Source: an uncultured bacterium (GTDB taxonomy: Bacteria > Cyanobacteriota > Vampirovibrionia > Gastranaerophilales > Gastranaerophilaceae). Taken from it: a DNA stretch of 64,000 nucleotides. The stretch covers positions 4,844-68,843 of the forward strand of contig CACZCH010000009.1 of assembly GCA_902779645.1 (NCBI GenBank). The letters are read 5' to 3'. Both the position numbers and the translations under genes were made by a program. Positions 1-7,253 of this stretch are shown in pieces. Every line of letters begins with the position of its first letter. The first letter of the stretch is position 1. The notes beneath the pieces were generated by a model. It did not search any database and had not been told where the DNA came from. It saw only the letters and a program-made list of their open reading frames with translations.

Positions 1-65
1 TAAAAAACATTGCAAACTTTATTAGACACAGAGCATAGTCTGTATGGCATAATTGCCAAATAAAT

Positions 66-95
66 AAAAAAAGACCTCGGATGAGGTCATTTTTA
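66..95 (+). terminator. intrinsic terminator-like hairpin
   Basis: GACCTC and GAGGTC pair around a GGAT loop, flanked by an A run and a T-rich tail, so it could stop transcription in either direction. It sits directly left of a degenerate tRNA-His 3'-end copy, the same arrangement seen at 1048 and 1258. Confidence 0.6.
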
Positions 96-113
96 TGGGA
101 CGAGTGAGTAGGG
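95..113. repeat. degenerate copy of tRNA-His 3' end (att-like)
   Basis: The + strand reads ATGGGACGAGTGAGTAGGG, an imperfect copy of the ATGGGGCGAGTAGTGGG found at the 3' end of tRNA-His (1293-1312) and at 853 and 1084. It follows a T-rich hairpin, as the other copies do. It may be an old attachment site or a decayed tRNA duplication. No gene is convincing between here and 345. Confidence 0.4.
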
Positions 114-344
114 TGCAATTTTTTGCACCAAATAATCAAATTACCTATTTTGTCTTTTTATTTGATTTAGTTGGACAGGTAACCTACCAACTGTGTTTTT
201 TATGGGGCAAGCAATGGGTTAAAGTTAGAACCCTATTATGTAGAATTCCTTCACTTATGTTTGCACGAAGAAGATACGATTGAACAAATTAAAAAGTTTA
301 TAACATAACTTTGATAAATGTATAGTTAAAACCAGCTTTATTTG

Positions 345-822
345 CTAAAAGACACATGTTCTTTTAATATTATTATCTTCAAGTATATTAAGGATTTCCG
401 AACGTAATTTTACATTAGTCTCCACATCAGGAGAATAAGCTATTTCTATTGTGGAAGAATCTTTCATAATAAATTGTAAACGACCGCACCCTCTAAAAAT
501 AACACATTCATTGTATTCTTCGACTGCGTCTAAATTGATTTCATACTCTATATTGTTTTTACCAGAATATCCGCCTTTTAAAAACTGGATTTTAATGACA
601 GAATTATTATATGAAAATAGGACTTTCTTATACGCATTTAAATAAGCTAAAACATGTGACACGAGTAATATAAATATAGCTATCAAAAAGGCATAAACAG
701 CTTGATTTAACGCAAAAAAAATGAATAACAGCAACACCTATAATAGGGAATATTATGTACATTAACAAATAATGTTTAGCAAAATGAAAATAAAACTCTT
801 TTTCATAATTTCCCATTGACAT
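345..822 (-). pseudogene. frameshifted two-segment membrane protein
   Basis: Two overlapping minus-strand frames join into one plausible protein of about 158 residues. The first starts at 822 (MSMGNYEKEF) and gives a hydrophobic segment. The second carries on from about 737 with another hydrophobic segment (FLIAIFILLVSHVLAYL) and a soluble C-terminal domain of beta-rich look. The frames meet at an eight-T run on the coding strand (714-721). One T fewer would restore a single frame, reading IHFF then ALNQAVYAF. Two N-terminal membrane segments followed by a small soluble domain recall YcxB/PH-like proteins, but that is only a resemblance. It lies in the accessory strip next to tRNA-His. It may be a decayed gene, a phase-variable gene, or an assembly error. 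Confidence 0.55.
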
Positions 823-852
823 GGACTATTATCCTGTTGTTTAATAGTAAAA

Positions 853-878
853 ATGGGGCGAGTAGTGGGATTGTCTTG
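853..878. repeat. copy 1 of tRNA-His 3'-end repeat (att-like)
   Basis: The first 20 bases (853-872) are identical to the tRNA-His 3' end including CCA and the 3' half of the T arm (1293-1312). The match to the copy at 1084 continues a further six bases (GTCTTG), so 853 and 1084 share 26 bases. This is the pattern left by elements that integrate at a tRNA 3' end. No integrase is visible in the window. Confidence 0.7.
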
Positions 879-1047
879 GATTATTGGCAGTTCGTAACAT
901 TTCATTCGTTATATTTCTCTTACGAGAAATAGTCACTCATTACAGTTTCCTCACTGGGACGGCGTTCCACTCGCTTACGCTCGTTTCAGCCTTGCTAAAA
1001 TCCGCCGAACCCACAGAAAGTGTGTTCTCATCCTCACTTACTCTAAT

Positions 1048-1083
1048 AAAAAAGCAGATAACACAAACGTCATCTGCTTTTTT
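1048..1083. terminator. hairpin next to tRNA-His repeat copy 2
   Basis: AAAAAAGCAGAT pairs with ATCTGCTTTTTT around a 12-base loop (ATAACACAAACG type). The loop resembles that of the tRNA-His terminator at 1258 (GATAACA...GTCATC), so hairpin plus tRNA end are duplicated as one unit. Confidence 0.65.
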
Positions 1084-1109
1084 ATGGGGCGAGTAGTGGG
1101 ATTGTCTTG
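1084..1109. repeat. copy 2 of tRNA-His 3'-end repeat (att-like)
   Basis: These 26 bases are shared with 853-878, the first 20 also with 1293-1312 of tRNA-His. It follows its own hairpin. The 230 bp between copies 1 and 2, and the 209 bp between copy 2 and the tRNA, contain hairpins but no credible gene. Confidence 0.7.
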
Positions 1110-1200
1110 AGTCGCTCGCGTTAAACGGCAATTACGGATTTTGCCTGCAAGTCTTACGACTTTTGGCAAAACTCCTCCAGCCTCTGCTCGCTCCTCGCTC

Positions 1201-1232
1201 GAACCCAGACCAAGCTCCGCTTGGTAGGGTTC
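1201..1232. repeat. long inverted repeat between att-like copies
   Basis: GAACCC-AG-ACCAAGC pairs with GCTTGGT-A-GGGTTC around a TCC loop, giving 13 base pairs with a small internal loop. It lacks a T tail, so it is unlikely to be a simple terminator. The surrounding 1110-1240 is richer in G and C than the rest of the window, in keeping with foreign origin. Confidence 0.5.
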
Positions 1233-1257
1233 GTCAAAATTCCACAATCACTCAAAA

Positions 1258-1292
1258 TAAAATACCCGATAACAAAAGTCATCAGGTATTTT
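1258..1292 (-). terminator. terminator after tRNA-His
   Basis: AAAATACC and GGTATTTT pair just beyond the encoded CCA of tRNA-His on the minus strand, with a T-rich tail. It probably ends the tRNA transcript. Confidence 0.65.
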
Positions 1293-1293
1293 A

Positions 1294-1370
1294 TGGGGCG
1301 AGTAGTGGGATTCGAACCCACGCATATCGGAACCACAATCCGAGGTCTTAACCGCTTGACGATACTCGCC
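1294..1370 (-). tRNA. trnH: tRNA-His (GTG), CCA encoded
   Basis: The minus strand folds into a full cloverleaf with anticodon loop TTGTGGT, reading GTG. The acceptor stem has eight pairs (GGCGAGTA with TACTCGCC), including the extra G-1:C73 pair that marks tRNA-His, and CCA is encoded. The T arm GTGGG-TTCGAAT-CCCAC is perfect. Its 3' end is repeated to the left at 1084, 853 and, imperfectly, 95. Confidence 0.97.
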
Positions 1371-1550
1371 ATATAGTCAACAAGTTAAGTATATCAAATC
1401 AAACTTTAAAATCAAGTAATATTGTAGAGATTCTTCGCTTACACACTAGAATTGTATTACGAGCTTTTAGTACGAGATACTTCGCCCTTAATTAATAAAC
1501 GTCTCAGTATGACATTACGCTTTTTTAGTTATTCGTAACAAATTGCAAAT

Positions 1551-1580
1551 AAAAAAAAGACCCATACAGGTCTCTTTTTT
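1551..1580 (-). terminator. terminator after rpaB
   Basis: On the minus strand GAGACC pairs with GGTCTT around TGTATG, followed by eight Ts. It lies 20 bp past the rpaB stop. The 180 bp between here and tRNA-His hold a fragment of a GATTCTTCGC...AGTATGACA dispersed repeat and no gene. Confidence 0.8.
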
Positions 1581-1599
1581 ATCAAAATATTATTTAATC

Positions 1600-2382
1600 T
1601 TAGTTAATTCTTTGGAACATATAACCAATACCACGAGCAGTTAAGATTAACTCAGGGTTAGTCGGGTCTGTCTCTAATTTGGAACGCAATCTTGAAATGT
1701 GTACATCAACTACACGAGTATCAATTCTGTGATCTGCAGGATATGACCAAACATGCTGTAATATCTCATTTCTTGAATATGCTTGACCGGAATTGTTTAC
1801 AAGAAGTTCTAACAAGCTGAACTCCATACCTGTTAATCTGATTCTTTCATTCTTTCTGAATACTTGTCTTCTTGCTGTATCAATCTTTATAGCACCGGTT
1901 GTTATAATATTTTTGCTGTTCTTTCCGCCTGCTGAAGCTGATGCAGCAGAACCTGATGCTGGAATTATAACGTCTTTGCTGATAGTTCTTCTTAAAACTG
2001 CTTTTACACGAGCTTCAAGTTCTTTAGGACTGAACGGTTTAATTACATAGTCATCTGCACCTAATTCCAAACCTGTAATTCTTTCAGAAACATCTCCCAA
2101 TGCTGTTAATATGATAATCGGAATGTCGGATGTTCTTCTAATCTCTCTTGTTACTCCGTAACCATCCATTTTAGGCATCATTACATCTAATACAACCAAA
2201 TCAGGATTTGTTTTATTAAACACTTCCACAGCTTCTTCGCCATCTTCAGCAGTTACAACATCATAACCAACCATTTTTAATCTGGTTTCTAAAATCCTTC
2301 TGATACTTGCTTCGTCATCAGCAACCAAAATTTTCTGTTTTGCTTCCGCTTCTGCTGTCTCTAATTCTTCATTTTCTGCCAT
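1600..2382 (-). CDS. rpaB: RpaB-type OmpR-family response regulator
   Basis: This is a 260-residue DNA-binding response regulator. The receiver domain (about 16-130) has the acidic pair D22/D23, phospho-acceptor D66 in VVLDVMMPKMDGYG and K115 in VIKPFSP. A winged-helix domain fills about 160-258 and ends in the usual ARGIGYMF. The receiver, especially ASIRRILETRL and GLELGADDYV, is very close to cyanobacterial RpaB (Ycf27), which controls redox- and light-responsive genes in phototrophs. Here it must have another input, since no photosynthesis gene is present. A low-complexity Ser/Ala linker (residues 140-155) separates the domains. The start is supported by AAAGGTGA upstream. No histidine kinase is adjacent; a 55-aa gene lies upstream on the same strand. 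Confidence 0.93.
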   Translation of the reverse strand: MAENEELETAEAEAKQKILVADDEASIRRILETRLKMVGYDVVTAEDGEEAVEVFNKTNPDLVVLDVMMPKMDGYGVTREIRRTSDIPIIILTALGDVSERITGLELGADDYVIKPFSPKELEARVKAVLRRTISKDVIIPASGSAASASAGGKNSKNIITTGAIKIDTARRQVFRKNERIRLTGMEFSLLELLVNNSGQAYSRNEILQHVWSYPADHRIDTRVVDVHISRLRSKLETDPTNPELILTARGIGYMFQRIN

Positions 2383-2526
2383 GCTATCACCTTTATTTTT
2401 AATACTATTCTTCTTACTTTACATCAAATTTACAAAAATTTGAACTTCTTAATATTTATACATATATCTTAATAGAATTTAAAGAATTTTGCAAGCAAAA
2501 AATTATATTTGTTTTGTTAACTCTTC

Positions 2527-2694
2527 TTAACTTGCTCTGCGCATCAAATCAGACAGCTTAATATCTTTCTTTTTAATTGATGGCGTTATTGTATCATTTT
2601 TTACTGAGATTGATTTAAACTGTGAAAGCCCAATTTTTTGCGGCTCTTTTTCAAATATAAATATCTTGCTTATTATCTTGCTTATAAAATTCAT
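2527..2694 (-). CDS. 55-aa basic small protein upstream of rpaB
   Basis: ATG at 2694 is preceded by an AAAGGAGAG ribosome binding site seven bases upstream, and the frame runs 55 codons to TAA. The product is basic, begins MNFISKIISKIFIFEKE and ends SDLMRRAS. An amphipathic or hydrophobic N-terminal helix is likely, followed by a polar tail. It has no recognisable domain. It reads toward rpaB with a 144-bp gap and could be co-transcribed with it. The strong binding site and start placement are the main grounds for calling it a gene. Confidence 0.6.
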   Translation of the reverse strand: MNFISKIISKIFIFEKEPQKIGLSQFKSISVKNDTITPSIKKKDIKLSDLMRRAS

Positions 2695-2802
2695 AATCTC
2701 TCCTTTTATATTATTTTATTTTGTTTTTTATTTTATTCATCATATATTAAATCTATTTTTTGTTAGTTTTTCATCCTTCATCATGATAAAATTATTACTA
2801 TT

Positions 2803-3528
2803 ATGAACAGCGATATAAATTGTAATAATGCTTTTTATCAAGATTTAGATACAAATTTTAAACTTGCCTGTAAGATGAGTGAAAAAAGTTTTACGCATGA
2901 TGAGCTTATATATATGTTAAAAAACGGCAATATACCCGAAAAACAGTTTTCTGCCCTGAATTTTGATTATGTGAAAAATACAGAGGACGCCTATGCTCTT
3001 TTAAATAATCTAACAGGTTGCGATGGAAAAATAAGGGAGGCTGTTGCGTTCAGAATTAATTCAATTCTTATTAATGATACTATGTCAAGAAAGATTTTTT
3101 CAGAAATCTCAGCTAAAACTTTTGCTGATGCAACAATTGATATAAATGCAAATATTTGCAGGCTGATTGTGGATAGCGCAGAACTGCTGATTAATTATAA
3201 TAATTTTTCCATAGAATACACAAATAGGATTGTTGATTACGCTAATGAAGCACTAAATGAATTGGATAAATTTATATTCAAAGATAAAAAATACACAATT
3301 AATAAGCAATTATTTAAGCTATATTGGTCTCTTGAAGCTCTGATAAAATTTAATCATTTTGTAGATGATAAAATCCTAAAAGATATTCTTGAAAGAAGCT
3401 CTTCTCAATCTGAGTATACAATACGAGAAAAAACCGCACAAATATTAGTTAATTCCTCTAAATTCGATGATATTAAAGAAAAACTCATAAATGATGAAAA
3501 TTATTATGTAAAACAAATTTTACATTAA
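2803..3528 (+). CDS. helical (HEAT-like) repeat protein, unknown function
   Basis: The 241-residue soluble protein is almost all alpha-helical by composition and has no signal peptide. Its spacing of hydrophobic residues, for example IREAVAFRINSILIND and IREKTAQILVNSS, recalls HEAT/ARM repeats, and the C-terminal section (about 175-241) looks most like HEAT units. No catalytic motif is visible. There is no clear Shine-Dalgarno site, and TAAAAT sits 11 bases before the ATG, so the mRNA may have almost no leader. It converges with the gene at 3520-4431, overlapping it by nine bases. I do not recognise a family. Confidence 0.7.
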   Translation: MNSDINCNNAFYQDLDTNFKLACKMSEKSFTHDELIYMLKNGNIPEKQFSALNFDYVKNTEDAYALLNNLTGCDGKIREAVAFRINSILINDTMSRKIFSEISAKTFADATIDINANICRLIVDSAELLINYNNFSIEYTNRIVDYANEALNELDKFIFKDKKYTINKQLFKLYWSLEALIKFNHFVDDKILKDILERSSSQSEYTIREKTAQILVNSSKFDDIKEKLINDENYYVKQILH

Positions 3529-4431
3529 CCAAGCCTGTTCAAGTAAATCAAGATGGCCTTCTATTAAAAATCTCGCAAACTCCTTAGTATCAACTTGCGA
3601 AGCGGTTATAGACATCAAGTCTGCTGGCAACACGGATATCATATCAATAAGACTTTCTTTTTCCAATTCAACCATTGAAGGAATCATGTCATTTTTCATT
3701 AATGTACTAAGCATGTCTACATACATAGAATTATCAAATAACTGCAAGTATTCCTGATCCTTCTTTGTGATTTGGAATATCAATTGACGCTGTACATCCG
3801 GATCAATTACTGATACAAAATCTTTAAACTTGTCCTCGGGAAGTGCAATTATGCTGTCAATCAAACCGTCAGGATCTTCTACTTTGTCATAAGGCTGGCC
3901 GGTTAATCCCTCAATAAAGCTTATCATAACTTCAGGCGGAAGACTTTTTAGTTCATTTGCTATAACATATTTCTCCAGTTTATCAGAATGGAAAAACTTC
4001 GCCATATCTTCTTCCGGGATCATCATTATTATCTGTTCAAAAGGAAATGCATCTAAAACAACATTAATAAGCTCTTCAATATCTACTTTTTCAAGCATCT
4101 CAAGCAATTTATCCTTGTTAAAGAAATACAATCCCATGACTAAATCTTCTTTTTCGAGAAGCGGTAGTACTTCTAATCTGGTTTTCTCATCCATAGTCTG
4201 AAGCAGAACAAATTTATTCTCAACATCAGTCAATCTGAATATATTAATCAACTTTTCAGGAGAATTATACATTTCTCTTGCGTAATTTACTGCGTACGTA
4301 TTTCCCTGAGCAGCTTCCGCTTCAATAATTTCGTCAACAGTTTTTAGGCCGTAATCTTGTGCCATACGGGAAGATGAGATATGTAATCTCTCTGCGAACA
4401 TAGCCATATTTGCGTCTATTACTATTGACAT
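3520..4431 (-). CDS. FliG/MgtE-N-like helical repeat protein
   Basis: The 303-residue soluble protein is built from repeated helical units with the pattern of MgtE N-terminal and FliG middle/C-terminal domains, such as LQTMDEKTRLEVLPLLEKED, LKSLPPEVMISFIEGL and IIALPEDKFKDFVSVI. It has no membrane segment, so it is not an MgtE transporter. FliG-like folds act in flagellar switches and related machines, and the window carries flagellar-type export genes, but the link is an inference. AAGGAG precedes the ATG. Its promoter (4452-4490) is one of six copies of the shared AATT-N14-TACTTTATATATAT promoter, so it belongs to the putative regulon. Confidence 0.65.
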   Translation of the reverse strand: MSIVIDANMAMFAERLHISSSRMAQDYGLKTVDEIIEAEAAQGNTYAVNYAREMYNSPEKLINIFRLTDVENKFVLLQTMDEKTRLEVLPLLEKEDLVMGLYFFNKDKLLEMLEKVDIEELINVVLDAFPFEQIIMMIPEEDMAKFFHSDKLEKYVIANELKSLPPEVMISFIEGLTGQPYDKVEDPDGLIDSIIALPEDKFKDFVSVIDPDVQRQLIFQITKKDQEYLQLFDNSMYVDMLSTLMKNDMIPSMVELEKESLIDMISVLPADLMSITASQVDTKEFARFLIEGHLDLLEQAWLM

Positions 4432-4451
4432 ATTTCTCCTTAGTTTTTTCT

Positions 4452-4490
4452 CTCTTATATATATAAAGTATATTTAATGTAAATAATTGC
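4452..4490 (-). promoter_or_regulatory. shared-motif promoter, copy F
   Basis: On the minus strand GCAATT (4490-4485) is followed after 14 bases by TACTTTATATATAT and AAGAG. The same box, spacing and sequence occur at 8073, 27439, 27808, 31682 (minus) and 60727 (minus). It lies 21 bp before the ATG of the gene at 4431. Confidence 0.75.
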
Positions 4491-4495
4491 TTTTT

Positions 4496-4514
4496 TTGTT
4501 AAGAATTGTAACAA
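4496..4514. promoter_or_regulatory. 19-bp operator-like inverted repeat
   Basis: TTGTTA-AGAATTG-TAACAA is a perfect six-base inverted repeat with a seven-base spacer. It matches the elements at 8038, 27405, 27775 and 31697. Here the gap to the shared promoter is 25 bases instead of 34-36, about one helical turn shorter. It also covers the -35 box of the divergent gene at 4542. Confidence 0.65.
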
Positions 4515-4534
4515 TGAATTTAATATGCTATAAT
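4506..4534 (+). promoter_or_regulatory. promoter of the hydrolase-like gene, leaderless
   Basis: TTGTAA (4506) and an extended -10, TGCTATAAT (ending 4534), are 17 bases apart. The ATG at 4542 begins seven bases after the -10 box, so transcription would start at or next to the start codon. Confidence 0.75.
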
Positions 4535-4541
4535 AAATAGT

Positions 4542-5303
4542 ATGAGAAAGCTAATTATTATTTTAACATTATTTGTAACATTTTTGAACAGTGTGAACGC
4601 TGAAACGGTAAAATCAGTTTCTAAAGATTATAAGGTTTTAACAAAAGATAACTTTACTATATCTGCGACACTTAAGTATCCGAAAGTAAACAATAAAAAA
4701 GAATTCAAAACTGTTGTGCTTTTGCACTCTCTCGGATATACCTCTCAGTGGTGGGGAACATTGCCCGATGAACTTTTAGCGAAAGGTTATGCTGTTGTAT
4801 TTATTGATTTGAGAGGACACGGAAATAGCGTATATAACTCTCAGTTAGTGCGTACATCTTGGACAAGTTTAAAGGACAAGGCTTATGCCAAGTATCCCGA
4901 TGATGTTATATCAGCTATTGAATATATAAAGAGTGAAAATAAAAGAATTTTCTTCAAAGATTGGGCAATTGTAGGTTCTGATATAGGCGGAAGTACTGCA
5001 ATATATGTAGCAAACAAAATACAATATAAACCAAAAACAATAGTATTATTGTCGCCGCTTGTTAAGATAAAAAGCTTGTATATTCCTGTTAAATTAGCAG
5101 AATTAAATAACATTGATATTTTATCGATTGTAGGCGCAACAGATTTCAAAGCTAAACAAACTAATGAGTATCTTAAAAAGTTTGCGCAATCAACTTATGT
5201 CGAATATGAATCTACTGCGAATTCAAACTGTATGTTACTGATTAAAAATGATGAAGCCGTATCGAAAATTATTACAGAATGGGTCGCTGAATACTTAAAA
5301 TAA
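4542..5303 (+). CDS. secreted alpha/beta-hydrolase-like protein with atypical active site
   Basis: The 253-residue protein starts with a signal peptide (about 1-20, ending VNA). The alpha/beta hydrolase core shows the oxyanion-region LLHSLGYTSQWW (60-71), the strand IDLRGHGNS (88-96) and a nucleophile elbow at 145-149. The elbow reads G-S-D-I-G, with Asp147 where serine hydrolases have Ser, as in haloalkane dehalogenases and epoxide hydrolases. Asp201 in GATD fits the acid. The catalytic His expected near residue 227 is absent: the sequence there is ANSNCMLL. So it may be inactive or use other chemistry. There is no Shine-Dalgarno site, and the promoter implies a leaderless mRNA. It converges on the NAGPA-family gene. 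Confidence 0.75.
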   Translation: MRKLIIILTLFVTFLNSVNAETVKSVSKDYKVLTKDNFTISATLKYPKVNNKKEFKTVVLLHSLGYTSQWWGTLPDELLAKGYAVVFIDLRGHGNSVYNSQLVRTSWTSLKDKAYAKYPDDVISAIEYIKSENKRIFFKDWAIVGSDIGGSTAIYVANKIQYKPKTIVLLSPLVKIKSLYIPVKLAELNNIDILSIVGATDFKAKQTNEYLKKFAQSTYVEYESTANSNCMLLIKNDEAVSKIITEWVAEYLK

Positions 5304-5307
5304 TATT

Positions 5308-6126
5308 TTATTTAGGCTGAATAATCATAAAAGATTTAAGTGCTCTGCCGGTATCACCTGATTTTTGAGTTGAGACAACATTAATTTTTTTGTAATTTAG
5401 TGATGTTGAGCTCCCTCCGTCAAATGCCATTGCAGTATCTAATTCGTATTGTTTACACAAATCTCTTGCTTCAATAATATCCATAGGGTGTTCGTTTGTT
5501 ACAATAAATATGTGAGTTTCTTGTTTTTGATTAGGTAGATTTTTTATACCAATCAGAGTTCTTGCAGTTTTATGCAAAACAGAAGCGGATTCTCTTATGA
5601 CATTTCCTTCTGAATCTTTTACGATAAAAAACTCTTCCTCTAAACGCAGATTAGGAAGTAACTGCGGACCTCCTTGAGCTGAGGTAACAATTGAACATAA
5701 AAAGTCAACTTTAGAATTATGCTGTGCGATTTCATATTTTAATTTGCTGTCGCAGTCCAGTACTCTGAATTCTGTTCTGTTAAGAATTTTATTCATATTT
5801 TGTCTTAAAACAGGATTCGCCATCATATTTTCATTAAAAATCGGGTCTTCGACGGTTTGTGAATCATTTACAATATAGGATATTGTCTTTTGATTATTAG
5901 GATCGAAAAAACCCGTATTAATTGTTAATAAAGATCCTGATTTTGTATGAGCCTCTTTGTTAGTTATAAGATTGGGTGAAGATATGAATTTCATTTGTTT
6001 TTTTATTTTGTCACCGGACAAAACAAAATGATATATTCCGTCATTATATTCCATATCAATCGGAGATGCTTTTACCAGTCCGATACATAAAAGAAATGCT
6101 GTTAACGATATAAGTATTTTTTTCAT
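5308..6126 (-). CDS. secreted phosphodiester glycosidase (NAGPA/DUF2233) family protein
   Basis: The 272-residue protein has an N-terminal signal peptide (about 1-20). The family signature is clear near the C terminus: a-x-FDGGSSTSL (about 234-244), with NTGFFDP (about 69-75) as the other conserved loop. Family members cleave N-acetylglucosamine from phosphodiester-linked glycans, or act on envelope polymers in bacteria. An outside-facing role in envelope glycan processing is an inference. It is the third gene of an operon, one base after the lptF-like gene, which follows lptB. AAAGGA precedes the ATG. The pairing with LPS export genes suggests it works on exported glycolipid or capsule. Confidence 0.85.
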   Translation of the reverse strand: MKKILISLTAFLLCIGLVKASPIDMEYNDGIYHFVLSGDKIKKQMKFISSPNLITNKEAHTKSGSLLTINTGFFDPNNQKTISYIVNDSQTVEDPIFNENMMANPVLRQNMNKILNRTEFRVLDCDSKLKYEIAQHNSKVDFLCSIVTSAQGGPQLLPNLRLEEEFFIVKDSEGNVIRESASVLHKTARTLIGIKNLPNQKQETHIFIVTNEHPMDIIEARDLCKQYELDTAMAFDGGSSTSLNYKKINVVSTQKSGDTGRALKSFMIIQPK

Positions 6127-6127
6127 A

Positions 6128-7252
6128 TTATAAATCCTTTGATTTGTAAAACATAATAATAGCTCCCAAAAACGCTAATGGCGGGAATGAAGCTGTAAGA
6201 ATCGGAGCCATTACTCCTTTTTCTGCCAGCAAATCAAAAAACGGGAGTGTAATATAGTATAAAAATATACAGCCTATTGCGATTGTAAATCCGATGAGTC
6301 TTTGTTCTCTAGGCTTGCTGAACCCGAGTAAACAGCCAAGTATAGCTAACAGAATGCATACAAACGGGTGAAAAAATCTTTGATAATATTTATTTGACAT
6401 TAAACGATATTCTTCATCAAGATTTTCACGTTTAAGAAGTTTTATATAATGTTTTAGGTCTTTATTGTTAATATCTCTGTCTCTTTTTGTGGAATTAACC
6501 ATAATTGTATATGCATCTTCTGCTTCTTCTCCGTTTAATATCGTGGCATTATCAAAATGACTTATTTTGTGGAAGATGCCGTTGGAGTCAATATTGTATG
6601 TTGTTATATCGCCTAGAAGCCAAGCCGGTTTACCGTTAATATTAGGTTCAAATTTGCCGTTTTGGGCTACTAGTATGTTAGAAACTGCATGCAAATCATC
6701 AAATACTTCATTCGAAAAATTCATAACAATAACATCGCTCATAGAGCCGTTTTCAAATTTAGAAACAATAACTGCTTGATTCGGGTGAGCATTGTTATCT
6801 TTTTTTGTATAAATAAATTGGGTTAAAACTCCACCGCCTTTGATTTCTTGTAATTTTTGGCAAGAATAAGGAATCCATTTATCGTAAGTAACAAAACAAA
6901 ATCCTGTTACAATTATGCTTAACACTAACAATGGTCTAAGAATTCTTGAAAATGACATTCCGACAGCTCTGAATATTGTTAATTCGGAGTCTTTGCTTAA
7001 CTTATCAAAAGTAAAGAGTGAACCTAATAATAATCCGACGGGGAATGCTTTTCCAAAAATTTTCGGTAATTCGTAAACCAACACCATTACACCTGTCTTT
7101 ACTGTGTATGTTCCTTCTAAAATTTTCTTGATAGTATTTAAAAGCATTTCCGGTGCTATCCATACAATTGTGAACAGAAGAATAGCAACAATTGTTGTAG
7201 TTAACACTTGTGTGAAAATATATCTGTCATAAACGGTAAAAAGTTTTTTCAT
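6128..7252 (-). CDS. lptF: LptF/LptG family LPS export permease
   Basis: At 374 residues it has the length and layout of YjgP/YjgQ permeases. There is one N-terminal membrane segment after a cytosolic RYI motif, two or more near 60-125, a large periplasmic domain (about 130-280), and three membrane segments at 290-370. It forms the inner-membrane part of the Lpt ABC transporter that drives lipopolysaccharide to the outer membrane. Only one permease gene is present, so it may pair with a distant partner or act as a homodimer. Its ATG lies one base after the lptB stop, with AAGGA inside lptB, so the two are translationally coupled. I cannot decide between LptF and LptG. Confidence 0.88.
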   Translation of the reverse strand: MKKLFTVYDRYIFTQVLTTTIVAILLFTIVWIAPEMLLNTIKKILEGTYTVKTGVMVLVYELPKIFGKAFPVGLLLGSLFTFDKLSKDSELTIFRAVGMSFSRILRPLLVLSIIVTGFCFVTYDKWIPYSCQKLQEIKGGGVLTQFIYTKKDNNAHPNQAVIVSKFENGSMSDVIVMNFSNEVFDDLHAVSNILVAQNGKFEPNINGKPAWLLGDITTYNIDSNGIFHKISHFDNATILNGEEAEDAYTIMVNSTKRDRDINNKDLKHYIKLLKRENLDEEYRLMSNKYYQRFFHPFVCILLAILGCLLGFSKPREQRLIGFTIAIGCIFLYYITLPFFDLLAEKGVMAPILTASFPPLAFLGAIIMFYKSKDL

Positions 7253-7253
7253 A

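Noticed and set aside
95-308. Short frames (a 62-codon frame from 95, and an open fragment 183-308 reading LHEEDTIEQIKKFIT at its end)
   Set aside because: The 95 start lies in a degenerate tRNA-derived repeat with no binding site. The 183-308 fragment has no start codon and is preceded by a stop, so at best it is a decayed remnant.
1038-1372. Several 60-72-codon frames across the tRNA-His locus
   Set aside because: They lie in tRNA, terminator or repeat sequence and lack ribosome binding sites.
1426-1520. Functional RNA next to tRNA-His
   Set aside because: The sequence looks like a decayed dispersed repeat (GATTCTTCGC...ATGACA), with no stable fold or conserved RNA motif that I can recognise.
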